From: Thermaurantiacus tibetensis
GTDB lineage: Bacteria > Pseudomonadota > Alphaproteobacteria > Sphingomonadales > Sphingomonadaceae
Direction of reading: 5' to 3'
Assembly (NCBI RefSeq): GCF_015354055.1
Contig: NZ_JACHTM010000001.1
Location: 310,001 to 374,000 of the forward strand
DNA length: 64,000 bases
Shown: piece after piece, positions 8,895 to 18,124 of the stretch
Layout of the letters: each line of letters opens with the position of its first letter
Position numbering within the stretch: the first letter of the stretch is position 1
Translations under genes and position numbers: made by a program
Notes under the pieces: generated by a model
Seen by the model: only the letters and a program-made list of their open reading frames with translations
Told to the model about the DNA's origin: nothing
Databases searched by the model: none

Positions 8895-9614
8895 TCACGG
8901 GAGCTTCCGGCCGATCCAGACGATCCGCCCCAGCACCTTGAGCGACGCCGCGTCGCAATCCGGGTAGCTTGCATAGGCCGGGTTGTCGGCGAGCAGCGAG
9001 AGACGCCGCGTGACGGGGTGGACCGTGACCCGGCGGATGCTGAACCCGCCGTCGCACGCGAAGGCGTAGATGCCGTCGCGCAAGGGGGCTACGTCATCCG
9101 TGTCGACGAGGAGCTGGTCGCCAGGCAGCAGGCTCGGGCTCATCGCATCCCCTTCGACCCGGAGTGCCGAAAGCGCGCCGAGCCGGCCCGAGCCGATCTG
9201 GCGGGCGAACCCTGTTTCGAACGCGAGCGCGGCACTTCCTATAGGAGAGTCCTTTTGCCGGCGTGGGGCCAGATAGGGAATGAGGACATAGTCGCGCAAC
9301 GCCGCGGCCTCGTCCTCGCCGCTTCCTCTCGCTTCCGCGGCCGCCGAGAGCAGAACGCGCCGGTTGCGCGCCTCGTTCGCGCCGACATCGGGGGCAGGGC
9401 CGCCGGGCGGACCACCCAGCTCTTCCTCGCTCACGCCGAAATACTGGGCGAGCAGACGGCGGTCGCGCTCGCCCAGCGCGCGCGGAACGCCGCGCTTGAT
9501 GAACTGCTGGATATAGGCCGGATTGCGGCCGAGCAGGCGGGAGACGGCCAGATAGTCCGTGCCCCTCGCGCGGATCAGCTCGTCCAGGCGCCGGCGAACC
9601 TCGTCTCCCGTCAA
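8895..9614 (-). CDS. S24-type (LexA/CI-like) transcriptional repressor lacking catalytic residues
   Basis: The 239-residue protein has an N-terminal helix-turn-helix (about residues 5-60, LAVSRLLGRNPAYIQQFIKRG) and a C-terminal S24 peptidase-like domain (about 105-235). The position of the self-cleavage serine reads GDAM (Ala157 instead of Ser), and the general-base position reads IRR (Arg194 instead of Lys). It should therefore dimerise but not autocleave. The TTG start is supported by a perfect AGGAGG 9 nt upstream. It is divergent from two small genes across an AT-rich operator-like region. The function of the regulon is unknown. Confidence 0.88.
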   Translation of the reverse strand: MTGDEVRRRLDELIRARGTDYLAVSRLLGRNPAYIQQFIKRGVPRALGERDRRLLAQYFGVSEEELGGPPGGPAPDVGANEARNRRVLLSAAAEARGSGEDEAAALRDYVLIPYLAPRRQKDSPIGSAALAFETGFARQIGSGRLGALSALRVEGDAMSPSLLPGDQLLVDTDDVAPLRDGIYAFACDGGFSIRRVTVHPVTRRLSLLADNPAYASYPDCDAASLKVLGRIVWIGRKLP

Positions 9615-9669
9615 TCGCCGGGACCTCCTCTCCTGATCCGCGCGAACCCCTGTCTACCATCATTTTCCC

Positions 9670-9708
9670 CCTAGACTAGTAGGAAATAGCCTATCAAAGT
9701 CTTCCTAT
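9670..9708. promoter_or_regulatory. Probable operator/promoter region of the S24 repressor
   Basis: This AT-rich stretch lies between the divergent repressor and small-gene starts. It contains several symmetric half-sites: CCTA (9670-9673) facing TAGG (9680-9683); TAGGAA (9680-9685) facing TTCCTA (9702-9707) across 16 nt; and the small palindrome ATAGCCTAT (9686-9694) between them. A related palindrome, TCCTATAGGA, lies inside the repressor gene at 9237-9246. The symmetry suits a dimeric HTH protein; binding is inferred. Confidence 0.5.
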
Positions 9709-9788
9709 CGATTCGGGATGGCGCGGAGGGCCCTGGTCGCGGGGCCAGCCCGAAACGGCATGGGGTCGACAAAGGGAGTGCACGCGCC

Positions 9789-10208
9789 ATGTCGTTGCTG
9801 AGCCAGATCGAGGCCTGCCTGAAGCTGACCCGTCTGCCGCCGTCGCGATTCGGGCGGGATGCCGTATCGGACCCCCGAATCGTGCATGACCTGCGGCGGG
9901 GTCGCCAGCCCGGCGAGCGGATGGAACGCCGTCTGCGGGCGCACATGACGCGGGTGCTCGCGGCCCATCAGGCCCGGGGCGCGGACGCACCCGCCGCGTC
10001 GAGGCGGCGCGGGCGGCCCCCTGCGGTTCGGCCCGAGGGGGAGGTGAGGCCGTGGGGGGCGTTTCGTCTGCACCGCAGCGTGCGCTCATCGCCGCCATCC
10101 GTGGCGCGATCGGCGAGGACCAGTGGTTCGACCGGTGGGGCCGCGAGGAAGGCGCCCAGCCCTTCTTCGCGATCCGCGGCTTCGACAGCGAGCCGTGGGC
10201 AAGCCTGA
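9789..10208 (+). CDS. Small DNA-binding-like protein, 3' end uncertain
   Basis: The first about 60 residues (SLLSQIEACLKLTRLPPSRFGRDAVSDPRIVHDLRRGRQPGERMERRLRAHM; read as segments) resemble short alphaproteobacterial HTH-like proteins with an RFGR-A-DP-V-DLR-GR pattern. The ATG has GGGAG upstream. The frame stays open to 10208, but the last about 50 codons overlap the next gene by 157 nt and are low-complexity Ser/Arg/Ala, so the real protein may be shorter or the 3' part may be frameshifted. It is divergent from the S24 repressor and is a likely partner or target. Confidence 0.5.
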   Translation: MSLLSQIEACLKLTRLPPSRFGRDAVSDPRIVHDLRRGRQPGERMERRLRAHMTRVLAAHQARGADAPAASRRRGRPPAVRPEGEVRPWGAFRLHRSVRSSPPSVARSARTSGSTGGAARKAPSPSSRSAASTASRGQA

Positions 10209-10432
10209 CCTTCACCGGCGTGCGCCACAGCCTTGCTCTCAGGCTTGCCGGACCGGTCGAGAAGGTGGAGGCGGCCTGGGACCGCATAGAGGCGCTGCTC
10301 GTCGCTGCGGACTTTGCGCTTGCAGGCCACTTCCTGGCCGACTTCGCCATCGGCGAGAAGCAGGGAGAAATCCACCCCGACGGCACGATGACGCTTTCGG
10401 TCGAGCTGGAGGCGCTGACCATCGCCGAATGA
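10052..10432 (+). CDS. Conserved hypothetical protein, possibly phage-tail (DUF3168-like)
   Basis: The 126-residue product starts at GTG with GGGGGAGGTGA directly upstream. It reads as one alpha/beta domain: ALIAAIRGAIGEDQWF, a central WASLTFTGVRHSLALRL strand pair, a helix VEAAWDRIEALLVAADFAL, and a final strand TMTLSVELEALTIAE. The order (short helix, strands, helix, Asp-rich turn, ending in a strand) is like DUF3168 tail-completion proteins, but similarity is weak and I do not claim it. It follows the small HTH-like gene and probably shares its promoter. Confidence 0.6.
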   Translation: MGGVSSAPQRALIAAIRGAIGEDQWFDRWGREEGAQPFFAIRGFDSEPWASLTFTGVRHSLALRLAGPVEKVEAAWDRIEALLVAADFALAGHFLADFAIGEKQGEIHPDGTMTLSVELEALTIAE

Positions 10433-10549
10433 TTCTGGATGATTCTGGTTGAAGCCAGGCTTCGTCCGCAGGAACTGAGGCTGACTCAGAGTCCGCTGGA
10501 AGCGCGCGCCCGACCGCGCTAGGCAACGGCATCCGGACGGGAGGTGCCG

Positions 10550-11692
10550 ATGCCGGCACGGAAGGCGCGGGGCGTGGAGGCACGACGCGGCGGGGCAGGG
10601 GGCCTGTCCGCTGCCCGCCCTGCCCTTGCCCTGCTGCTCGCGGCGCTCGCGGCCTGTGGCGCCGAGCCCGAGGCCTCTGCCCCGCATGCACCGGGCGAAG
10701 GCGCGCGCGCCGCCGCCGGCGCGGAGGGTGTGAGCGTGCGCCTGTTCGAGGTTGGCGCTCCTGCCGCACCGCAGCCGGTGCGCGCGGCGGGAACGGTCCG
10801 CATCCGCCGCGAGACTCCGCTGGCCTTCTGGACGGCCGGCGTGGTTGCCCGGCTCGACCCGCGCGAGGGCGACCGGGTGGCGCGCGGCACGCTGCTCGCC
10901 GCGCTCGACACGCGGACGCTCGACGCCGAGGTCGCAGCAGCCGGGGCCGACCTCGCGCGCGCCCGCGCCGAGCGCGAGCGGATGCGGGCGCTGCTTGCCC
11001 AGGGGTGGGTGCCGCGCGCCCGGGTCGAGGCCGCGGAGGCGGCGGAGGGGGTGGCCGCGGCCGCCCTCGAGCGCGCGCGGTTCGCGCGGCGCAACGCGAC
11101 GATCGTGGCACCCGCCGAGGGCATCATCCTCGCCCGCCGGGCCGAGCCCGGCCAGACGGTGGCCGCGGGCGAACCGGTTCTCGTGCTCGGCGAGCGCCGA
11201 TCGGGCTTCGTCATGCAGGTGGCGCTCGCGCCCGCCGAGGCAGCGGGGCTGGCAGTGGGCACGCCGGTCAGCATCACGTTTGCCGACGGCGTCGCGCCGG
11301 CGATGGCTGGCCGCATCCTCGAGATCGGCGGCCGGGCCGACCCGCGGACTGGCACCTTCCGGATCGAGGTGTCGCTCCCCGATCACCCGGCGCTGCGCTC
11401 GGGCCAGCTCGGCGAGGTCGAGATCCCCCGGCCCGCTGCGGCCTCGGCGCGCGCGCCCCTCGTCGTGCCGGCGACCGCGCTCTTCGCCGCCCGTGCGGGG
11501 GAGGGCTTTGTCTGGCGGCTCGACCCGGCGAGCGGCACTGTCCGGGCGACGCTCGTCCGCGTCGGCGCGGTCACGGCCGACGGGGTCGTCATCGAGGCCG
11601 GCCTCGCGCCTGGCGACCGCATCGTCCTGACCGGGGTCGACCGGCTGACCGAGGGGGCGCGGGTGAGGGTTTCCGCCGGGCCGCGCGCATGA
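10550..11692 (+). CDS. RND efflux periplasmic adaptor subunit (membrane fusion protein)
   Basis: The 380-residue lipoprotein adaptor links an RND pump to an outer-membrane channel. It has a lipobox (LLLAALAAC, Cys about 36), a biotinyl-lipoyl half motif (GVVARLDPREGDRVARGTLLAALD), an alpha-hairpin (about 120-165), the second lipoyl half (IVAPAEGIILARRAEPGQTV) and beta-barrel/proximal domains. The ATG at 10550 has GGGAGG 6-7 nt upstream; a GTG at 10544 is an alternative. The stop overlaps the pump start by 4 nt (ATGA). Confidence 0.93.
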   Translation: MPARKARGVEARRGGAGGLSAARPALALLLAALAACGAEPEASAPHAPGEGARAAAGAEGVSVRLFEVGAPAAPQPVRAAGTVRIRRETPLAFWTAGVVARLDPREGDRVARGTLLAALDTRTLDAEVAAAGADLARARAERERMRALLAQGWVPRARVEAAEAAEGVAAAALERARFARRNATIVAPAEGIILARRAEPGQTVAAGEPVLVLGERRSGFVMQVALAPAEAAGLAVGTPVSITFADGVAPAMAGRILEIGGRADPRTGTFRIEVSLPDHPALRSGQLGEVEIPRPAAASARAPLVVPATALFAARAGEGFVWRLDPASGTVRATLVRVGAVTADGVVIEAGLAPGDRIVLTGVDRLTEGARVRVSAGPRA

Positions 11693-14600
11693 ACCGGCTC
11701 GTGGCCTTCGCGATCGAGCGATGGCAGGTGACGCTCGTTGCCTTCGCGCTGCTGGCTGCGCTCGGCATCCAGGCCTTCCTCGCCATCCCCCGTTCGGTTG
11801 ACCCGCACTTCAAGGTGCCGGTGGTCTCCATCGTCGTGATCCAGCCCGGCGCGGATGCCGCCGACATGGAGCAGGCGGTGGTGAAGCCCATCGAGGACGT
11901 GCTCTCGGGGCTGGACAACGTGGACGAGATCCTCTCGCGCGCGACCGACGGGCAGGCGGTCATCAACGCCGAGTTCGGCTGGGACAGCGACCCTGACCGC
12001 AACTATGACGAGGCCGTCCGCGAGGTGAACGCCATCCGCGCCTCCCTGCCGGCGGGGATCCGCTCCCTCGAGTTCCGGCGCTTCCGCACCACCGAGGCCG
12101 TCGTCGCCCAGTATGCGCTCGTCTCCGGGACCGCCTCGGACCGCCGCCTCGAGAAGATTGGCCGGGACCTGCGCGAGGCCTTCCAGCGGGTGCCCGGCGT
12201 GCGCACCGCGACCGTCTGGGGTCTGGCGCGCCCGGAAGTCCGGGTGACGGTCGATCTCGGCCGCCTCAGGGAGCTCGGCATCCCGGTGACGGCAGTGACC
12301 GACGCGCTCGCCTCATCGGGCGCCGATCTCCCGCCCGGGGCCGTCCGCTCCGGCGAGCAGCGGTTCAACCTGAAGGCGGGCGGCGCCTTCCGCTCGCTCG
12401 CCGAGGTGGCTGCGGTTCCGATCCGCGCCGAGGACGGGCGGGCCGTGACCGTGGGCGACGTGGCGGAGGTGGCCTGGGCTGCCGACGAGCGTGCCCACGT
12501 GACGCGCTTCAACGGCGAGCGCGCCATCTGGGTGACGGCGACCCAGAAGGACAATGTGAACGTGCTCGACGTCGAGCGCGGGCTGGCCGAGGCGGCCGGG
12601 CGCTACCGGAGCCAGTTGCCACCCGACGTCGCGCTGGCGCGCGCCTTCGACCAGAGCCAGGATGTCCGCGCCAAGCTCGGGATCCTCGCGCGCGACTTCT
12701 CGATCGCGCTCTTCCTCGTGCTGCTCACGCTGCTGCCGCTCGGCCCGCGCGCCTCGCTCATCGTGATGGTCTCGATTCCGCTCAGCCTGGCGATCGGCGT
12801 GCTCGTCGTCTCGCTGCTCGGCTACACGCTGAACCAGATCGTCATCACCGGCTTCATCGTCGCGCTCGGCCTGCTGGTCGACGACTCGATCGTCGTCGTC
12901 GAGAACATCGCCCGCCACCTGCGCATGGGCTACAGCCGGGCGGCAGCGGCGCTTGCCGGCACCCAGCAGATCACGGTGGCCGTGATCGGCGCGACGGCGG
13001 TGCTCATCTTCGCCTTCCTGCCGCTGACCGCGCTGCCCGAAGGCGCCGGCAAGTTCACCCGCGGGCTTCCCGTTGCCGTCATCGCGACCGTTGCCGCCTC
13101 GCTCCTCGTGTCGCTCACGATCATCCCCTTCCTTGCCTCGCGCCTTCTGGCCCGCGATTCCGACCCGGAAGGCAATGCGGTGCTCCGCGCGGTGCAGGCC
13201 GGGATCCACCGTTTCTACCGGCCCATCCTCCACCGCGCGCTGGCCTGGCCCCGCACCACGCTCGCCGCCGCCATGGCGCTCTGCCTTGCCGCCTTCGGCC
13301 TCGTGCCGCTGCTGGGCACCAGCCTGTTCCCGCCGGCGGACGCGCCCTATTTCCTCGTCGAGATCGAGGCGGCCGAGGGCGCGGACACGGTGCAGACGCT
13401 CCGCGCTGCCGAGCATGTGGACCGCCTGCTCGCGGCCGAGCCGGCCATCGTCAACCGGATGCTGAACGCCGGCCGCGGCAACCCGCAGATCTTCTACAAC
13501 GTCCGCGAGGTCGAGCAGCGCGCGTCGATCGGGGTCGTGGCCGCCACGCTCGAGCGCTGGGACCCGGAGGAGGGGCCGGCGCTTATTGCGCGGCTGCGCG
13601 CCGCGTTCGAGGCCTATCCCGACGCCCGGATCTCGGTGCGCCCGTTCCAGAACGGCGCGCCCGTCAATGCGCCCATCGAGTGGTTCGTGACCGGGCCAGA
13701 CCTCGACGTGCTTAAGCGCCTGTCGCGCGAGGTGGAGCAGGCCATCCGGGCGACGCCTGGCGCGCGCGACGTGCGCAACCCCTTCGGCTTCGACCGGCTC
13801 GACCTCGACCTCGGGCTCGATTCCGACCGGGCGGCGCTGCTTGGGGTTGCGCCGGCCGCTGCGCGCCGCGTGACCCGGCTGGCGCTCGCGGGCGAAGTGG
13901 CGGGCCGCTTCCGCGACGAGGAGGGCGACAGCTTCGATGTGGTGGTCCGCGTGCCGGGTGCGGGAAGCGGGGTGCCAGGCGCGCTCCACGCCGTGGATGT
14001 CCTGCAGCAGGTCCAGGTGCCGACGCTCGCCGGCGCCGCCGTGCCGCTGACCGCCGTTGCCACGCCGAAGCTCACCTCCGGCCCGCCGTCGATCAGCCGC
14101 TACCGGAAGGAGCGGAGCGCGGTCGTCACGGCCAATGTCGAGCCGGGCGCGCTCAGCACGCGGGTCAACGCCGCCATCGCCGAGGCGCTCGGCCGGATCG
14201 CGCTGCCGCCCGGCTACCGGATCGTGCCCGGCGGCGAGGCGCGTGCCGCCGCCGAGAGCTTCGGCGGGCTCTACGGGCTTGCGCTGCTTGCCGTCTTCGG
14301 CGTGTTCGCCGTGCTCGTCATCGAGTTCGGCCGGTTCCGCGAGACGCTGGTGGTGGCGGGCGTCATTCCGCTTGGCATGTTCGGCGGGCTCATCGCCCTG
14401 TTCCTCACCGGCAATTCGCTATCCTACACCGCCGTCATCGGCTTCGTCGCCCTCATCGGGATCGAGATCAAGAACTCGATCCTCCTTGTCGACTTCACCA
14501 CCCAGCTGCGCGCGCAGGGGGTGGAGCTCCGCGAGGCGGTGGAGCGAGCAGGGGAGGTCCGCTTCCTGCCGGTGCTGCTCACCTCGGTCACGGCGATCGG

Positions 14601-14781
14601 CGGGCTCATGCCGCTCGCGCTTTCCGGCATTGCCCTCTACGCGCCGCTCGCCTGGGTCATCATCGGCGGGCTCGTCTCTTCCACCCTGCTCTCGCGGGTG
14701 GTGACACCGGTCATGTATCTCCTGATCGTGCGCGGCCACCCTGAGGCGCGGCCGCAGCCGCTTCCGGCGCCCGCCGAATAG
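11689..14781 (+). CDS. RND family efflux pump, inner-membrane permease
   Basis: This is a 1030-residue AcrB-superfamily proton antiporter with the duplicated layout: TM1 (residues about 10-32), a periplasmic domain, TM2-7 (about 335-510), then the repeat with TM8-12 (about 860-1020). GLLVDDSIVVVENI is the TM4-type signature that carries the paired Asp relay. The sequence is nearest to the short-hinge HAE1-like pumps, with the AIPRSVDPHFKVPVVSIVV start. Substrates cannot be told. It is cotranslated with the adaptor; a TolC-family channel lies 3.3 kb away in another operon. The gene ends 1 nt before valS on the opposite strand. Confidence 0.95.
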   Translation: MNRLVAFAIERWQVTLVAFALLAALGIQAFLAIPRSVDPHFKVPVVSIVVIQPGADAADMEQAVVKPIEDVLSGLDNVDEILSRATDGQAVINAEFGWDSDPDRNYDEAVREVNAIRASLPAGIRSLEFRRFRTTEAVVAQYALVSGTASDRRLEKIGRDLREAFQRVPGVRTATVWGLARPEVRVTVDLGRLRELGIPVTAVTDALASSGADLPPGAVRSGEQRFNLKAGGAFRSLAEVAAVPIRAEDGRAVTVGDVAEVAWAADERAHVTRFNGERAIWVTATQKDNVNVLDVERGLAEAAGRYRSQLPPDVALARAFDQSQDVRAKLGILARDFSIALFLVLLTLLPLGPRASLIVMVSIPLSLAIGVLVVSLLGYTLNQIVITGFIVALGLLVDDSIVVVENIARHLRMGYSRAAAALAGTQQITVAVIGATAVLIFAFLPLTALPEGAGKFTRGLPVAVIATVAASLLVSLTIIPFLASRLLARDSDPEGNAVLRAVQAGIHRFYRPILHRALAWPRTTLAAAMALCLAAFGLVPLLGTSLFPPADAPYFLVEIEAAEGADTVQTLRAAEHVDRLLAAEPAIVNRMLNAGRGNPQIFYNVREVEQRASIGVVAATLERWDPEEGPALIARLRAAFEAYPDARISVRPFQNGAPVNAPIEWFVTGPDLDVLKRLSREVEQAIRATPGARDVRNPFGFDRLDLDLGLDSDRAALLGVAPAAARRVTRLALAGEVAGRFRDEEGDSFDVVVRVPGAGSGVPGALHAVDVLQQVQVPTLAGAAVPLTAVATPKLTSGPPSISRYRKERSAVVTANVEPGALSTRVNAAIAEALGRIALPPGYRIVPGGEARAAAESFGGLYGLALLAVFGVFAVLVIEFGRFRETLVVAGVIPLGMFGGLIALFLTGNSLSYTAVIGFVALIGIEIKNSILLVDFTTQLRAQGVELREAVERAGEVRFLPVLLTSVTAIGGLMPLALSGIALYAPLAWVIIGGLVSSTLLSRVVTPVMYLLIVRGHPEARPQPLPAPAE

Positions 14782-14782
14782 C

Positions 14783-17386
14783 TCAGCCGAGCCGGGCGAG
14801 GGCGGCGCGCAGCCGTTCCGCCTCGGCCAGGCGGGCGGCATGGTCCGCCCGCGCCTTCTCGACCGCCTCGGGCTTCGCGCGGGCGAGGAAGCCGGGGTTC
14901 GCGAGCCGGCCGGCGAGCCCCTCTGCCTCGCGCTCGGCGGCTTCGGCCGCGCGGGCAAGGCGGGCCCGCTCGGCCGCCAGGTCGATCACCTCGCCAAGGG
15001 GCAGGGCGTAGGTCTCGCCGGCGACGACGAGCTGGGCGATGCCGGGCCCCGCCGGCGGCGCGAAGGCGAGCGCCGAGACCCGCGCCAGCCGCTCGAGCGC
15101 CGGCAGATGGCGGGCAAGGCGCGCTTCGATTGCAGGCGGCGCGTGGAGCGGCAGCCGGGCGGCAGGGGGCACGTTGAGCTCGGTCCGCGCCGAGCGGATC
15201 GCCGAGACGAGCTCGATGAGCCAGGTGATCTCGTCGGCCGCATCCGACGGCGCGACGGCGAACGCGGGCCAGGGGGCGAGGATGAGATCGGTGTGCCGCT
15301 GCCCTTGCGCGTGCCAGAGCTCCTCGGTCAGGAAGGGCATGAAGGGGTGGAGCGCCTTCAGAAGCTGGTCGAGCACGAAGCCCGCGGTCGCCCGCGTCTC
15401 GGCCGCCGCGGCGCTGCCATCGGCGAGCAGGGGCTTCGCGAGCTCGAGGTACCAGTCGCAGAAGCGGCTCCAGGTGAAGTGGTAGAGGGCGTCGGCGGCC
15501 TGGTCGAAGCGGAAGGCCTCGAGGCTTGCGGTGACCGCGCGGACCATGGCGGCGGCCTCGCCGAGGATCCAGCGGTTGACCGGGTGGGCGGCCGCCGGCG
15601 GCGCCTCGCTGCCCGCGCCGATGCCCTGGGCTTGGGCGAACCGCACCGCGTTCCACAGCTTGGTCGCGAAGTTGCGGTAGCCTTCCACCCGCTTCTCGTC
15701 GAGCTTCACGTCCCGGCCCTGGCTCTCGAGCGCGGCCAGGGTGAAGCGCACGGCATCGGCCCCGTAGCGGTCGACGAGGACGAGGGGGTCGATGGCGTTG
15801 CCCTTCGACTTCGACATCTTGGCGCCCGCGGCGTCGCGCACCAGGCCATGGCAGTAGACGGTGCGGAACGGGACGTCGCCGGTGAAGTGCAGGCCCTGCA
15901 TCATCATGCGGGCCACCCAGAAGAAGATGATGTCGAAGGCGGTCACCAGCACGTCGCCGGGATAGTGGCGGGCAAGATCGGGGGTGGCCTCCGGCCAGCC
16001 GAGTGTCGCGAATGGCCACAGCGCCGAGGAGAACCAGGTGTCGAGCACGTCCTCGTCCTGCCGGAGCGGAACGCCCGGCCCGGCCTTCGCCTGCGCCTCG
16101 GCCTCGCTCTCGGCCACGATCACCGTGCCGTCGGGCGTGTACCAGGCCGGGATGCGGTGGCCCCACCAGAGCTGGCGCGAGACGCACCAGGGCTGGATGG
16201 AGTCGAGCCACTGGAAGTAGGTCTTCTCCCAGCTTGCCGGCACGAAGCGGGTCCGCCCCGTGGCCACGGCCTCGCGCGCGGCCTTCGCAAGCCTGCTCGC
16301 GTCCACGAACCACTGGTCGGTGAGGAAGGGTTCGATGACGGCACCCGAGCGGTCGCCGTGCGGCACCTGCACGCGCTTCTCCTCCACCCGCTCGAGGAGG
16401 CCGAGCGCTTCCAGGTCGGCGACCACCCGCCGCCGCGCCTCGAACCGGTCGAGCCCGCGGTAGGGCTCGGGAACGGAATCGTTCAGCGTGCCGTCGGGGT
16501 TCAGGATGTTGATCCAGCCGATCTCGCGGTGGCGCTCGTAGACGGCCCAGTCGTTGAAGTCGTGGGCGGGCGTGATCTTGACGGCACCGGTGCCGAGCTC
16601 GGGATCGGCCCAGTCGTCCGCGATGACCGGGAGCTGCCGGCCGGTCAGCGGGTGGGCGACGCGCCGTCCGACGAGGTGGCGGAAGCGGTCGTCCTCGGGG
16701 TGGACGGCGACTGCGGTGTCACCCAGCATGGTCTCGGGCCGAGTGGTGGCAACGACGAGGTGACCGGAGCCATCGGCGAGCGGATAGCGCAGGTGCCAGA
16801 AGTGGCCGTTCACCTCGCGGTTCTCGACCTCCAGGTCGGAAATGGCGGACTGGAACTGCGGATCCCAGTTCACCAGCCGCTTGTCGCGGTAGAGGAGGCC
16901 CTCGGCGTGGAGCTGCACGAACACGCGGGTGACGGCCCGGGCATAGGCCTCGTCCATGGTGAAGCGTTCGTTCGCCCAGTCGCAGCTGGCTCCCAGCCGC
17001 CGCATCTGCCGGGTGATGGCCCCGCCCGACTCCGCCTTCCACGCCCAGACGCGGGCAAGGAACGCCTCGCGCCCGAGCCCTTCGCGGCTGAGGCCTTGGC
17101 CGGCGAGCGTGCGCTCGACGACCATCTGCGTCGCGATCCCGGCGTGGTCGGTGCCGACCACCCAGCGCGCATCATGGCCCTGCATCCGCTTCCAGCGGAC
17201 GAGGATGTCCTGGAGCGTCTGGTTGAGGGCGTGGCCGATGTGGAGCGTGCCGGTGACGTTGGGCGGCGGCAGCACGATGGTGAACGGGCGGGCTTCGGGG
17301 CGGGCCGGACGGAAAGCGCCTGTCCGCTCCCAGTGGGCATACCAGCGGGCCTCGATCGGGCCGGGGTCGAACGTCTTCTCGAGCAT
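14783..17386 (-). CDS. valS: Valyl-tRNA synthetase
   Basis: The 867-residue class I synthetase charges tRNA-Val. It has the ATP-site motif [17 protein letters not shown] near residue 40, a CP1 editing domain ([19 protein letters not shown]), [10 protein letters not shown], the [12 protein letters not shown] loop and a C-terminal coiled-coil arm (about 805-865, [22 protein letters not shown]). Length fits the shorter alphaproteobacterial type. Upstream on the same strand are DUF486, DUF2497 and tolC, an order kept in many alphaproteobacteria (popZ-valS). Confidence 0.97.
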   Translation of the reverse strand: MLEKTFDPGPIEARWYAHWERTGAFRPARPEARPFTIVLPPPNVTGTLHIGHALNQTLQDILVRWKRMQGHDARWVVGTDHAGIATQMVVERTLAGQGLSREGLGREAFLARVWAWKAESGGAITRQMRRLGASCDWANERFTMDEAYARAVTRVFVQLHAEGLLYRDKRLVNWDPQFQSAISDLEVENREVNGHFWHLRYPLADGSGHLVVATTRPETMLGDTAVAVHPEDDRFRHLVGRRVAHPLTGRQLPVIADDWADPELGTGAVKITPAHDFNDWAVYERHREIGWINILNPDGTLNDSVPEPYRGLDRFEARRRVVADLEALGLLERVEEKRVQVPHGDRSGAVIEPFLTDQWFVDASRLAKAAREAVATGRTRFVPASWEKTYFQWLDSIQPWCVSRQLWWGHRIPAWYTPDGTVIVAESEAEAQAKAGPGVPLRQDEDVLDTWFSSALWPFATLGWPEATPDLARHYPGDVLVTAFDIIFFWVARMMMQGLHFTGDVPFRTVYCHGLVRDAAGAKMSKSKGNAIDPLVLVDRYGADAVRFTLAALESQGRDVKLDEKRVEGYRNFATKLWNAVRFAQAQGIGAGSEAPPAAAHPVNRWILGEAAAMVRAVTASLEAFRFDQAADALYHFTWSRFCDWYLELAKPLLADGSAAAAETRATAGFVLDQLLKALHPFMPFLTEELWHAQGQRHTDLILAPWPAFAVAPSDAADEITWLIELVSAIRSARTELNVPPAARLPLHAPPAIEARLARHLPALERLARVSALAFAPPAGPGIAQLVVAGETYALPLGEVIDLAAERARLARAAEAAEREAEGLAGRLANPGFLARAKPEAVEKARADHAARLAEAERLRAALARLG

Positions 17387-17429
17387 TGCGGCAGCGCCCT
17401 AGCGGCTGCGCACCGAGCGCGGAAGCAGG

Positions 17430-17792
17430 CTAGGAGCCTTTGCCCACGATGAGGACGGCGGCCACCACCATGAGCGCGAAGCCGGCGAGCTGCCGCAGGC
17501 TGATGCCCTCCCCGAGCCAGAGCGTGGAGACAAGGAAGAAGGTGGTGATCGAGAGTGTTTCCTGGATGCCCTTCAGCTGCGGCGCGGTGAAGACCTGGTG
17601 GCCGATGCGGTTGGCCGGCACCTGGAGCGCATATTCGAAGAAGGCGAGGCCCCAGGCGGCGACCACCACGAGGGCGAGCGGCGCCGAAGCGAAGCGGAGG
17701 TGGCCGTACCAGGCGATGTTCATGATGATGTTGGAGCCCGTCAGCAGCAGCACGGCGACGAGCTGCGGCGGCAGGGCCGGAAGGGCGTTCAC
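17430..17792 (-). CDS. DUF486 small membrane protein (DMT-like)
   Basis: This 120-residue protein has four hydrophobic helices and the DUF486 signature (NIAWYGHLRF, FFEYALQVPANRIG, FTAPQLKGIQE). Such proteins resemble half-size drug/metabolite transporters; no substrate is known. The GTG start overlaps the stop of the DUF2497 gene by 4 nt, so the pair is translationally coupled. valS starts 44 nt downstream. Confidence 0.88.
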   Translation of the reverse strand: MNALPALPPQLVAVLLLTGSNIIMNIAWYGHLRFASAPLALVVVAAWGLAFFEYALQVPANRIGHQVFTAPQLKGIQETLSITTFFLVSTLWLGEGISLRQLAGFALMVVAAVLIVGKGS

Positions 17793-18124
17793 TTGCCGCC
17801 CGTCAGCCGGCGGATCTCGTCCGCGGCGAGCTTCTGGACGATCTCGGGCAGGTGGGCGGCCAGCCAGGCCTCGACCTGCGGGCGGATGAGGTCGGCGAGG
17901 AACTCCTCGACCGTCTTGTCCGAGGGGGGCAGGTTGGCGCGCAGCGGCCGGGGCGCGGGCTGAGCGGGGAGCGGCGGCGCGACCGGCTGGGCTGGAGCGT
18001 CTTCGGCGGCCTCCGTGCCAGGTGCGGGCGCCGCGCCGGAGACGCTCGCGCGGATCGACTCGAGGATGGCGGCGAGGTTGGGGTCGAGCCCCTGGCCGCC
18101 CCCCTTGCCGCCTCCCGCCGTCAT
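17789..18124 (-). CDS. DUF2497 protein, PopZ-like polar organizer
   Basis: The 111-residue protein has a short N-terminal helix (LDPNLAAILESIRASVS), a Pro/Ala-rich acidic linker (about residues 35-65) and a C-terminal helical block (KTVEEFLADLIRPQVEAWLAAHLPEIV) that matches the oligomerisation region of PopZ. PopZ forms pole-localised condensates that anchor ParB and signalling proteins in Caulobacter. The position just upstream of valS is also that of popZ. It is shorter than Caulobacter PopZ (177 residues), mainly in the linker. Overlaps tolC and DUF486 by 4 nt each. Confidence 0.75.
   Translation of the reverse strand: MTAGGGKGGGQGLDPNLAAILESIRASVSGAAPAPGTEAAEDAPAQPVAPPLPAQPAPRPLRANLPPSDKTVEEFLADLIRPQVEAWLAAHLPEIVQKLAADEIRRLTGGK

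Noticed and set aside
12313-13989. Long open frame on the minus strand opposite the RND pump gene
   Set aside because: It is the antisense shadow of a well-conserved pump gene, has no family pattern and is rich in Arg/Gly/His as expected from complementing GC-rich codons. Similar shadows opposite thrB/ispH, valS, degP and pdh genes were rejected for the same reason.
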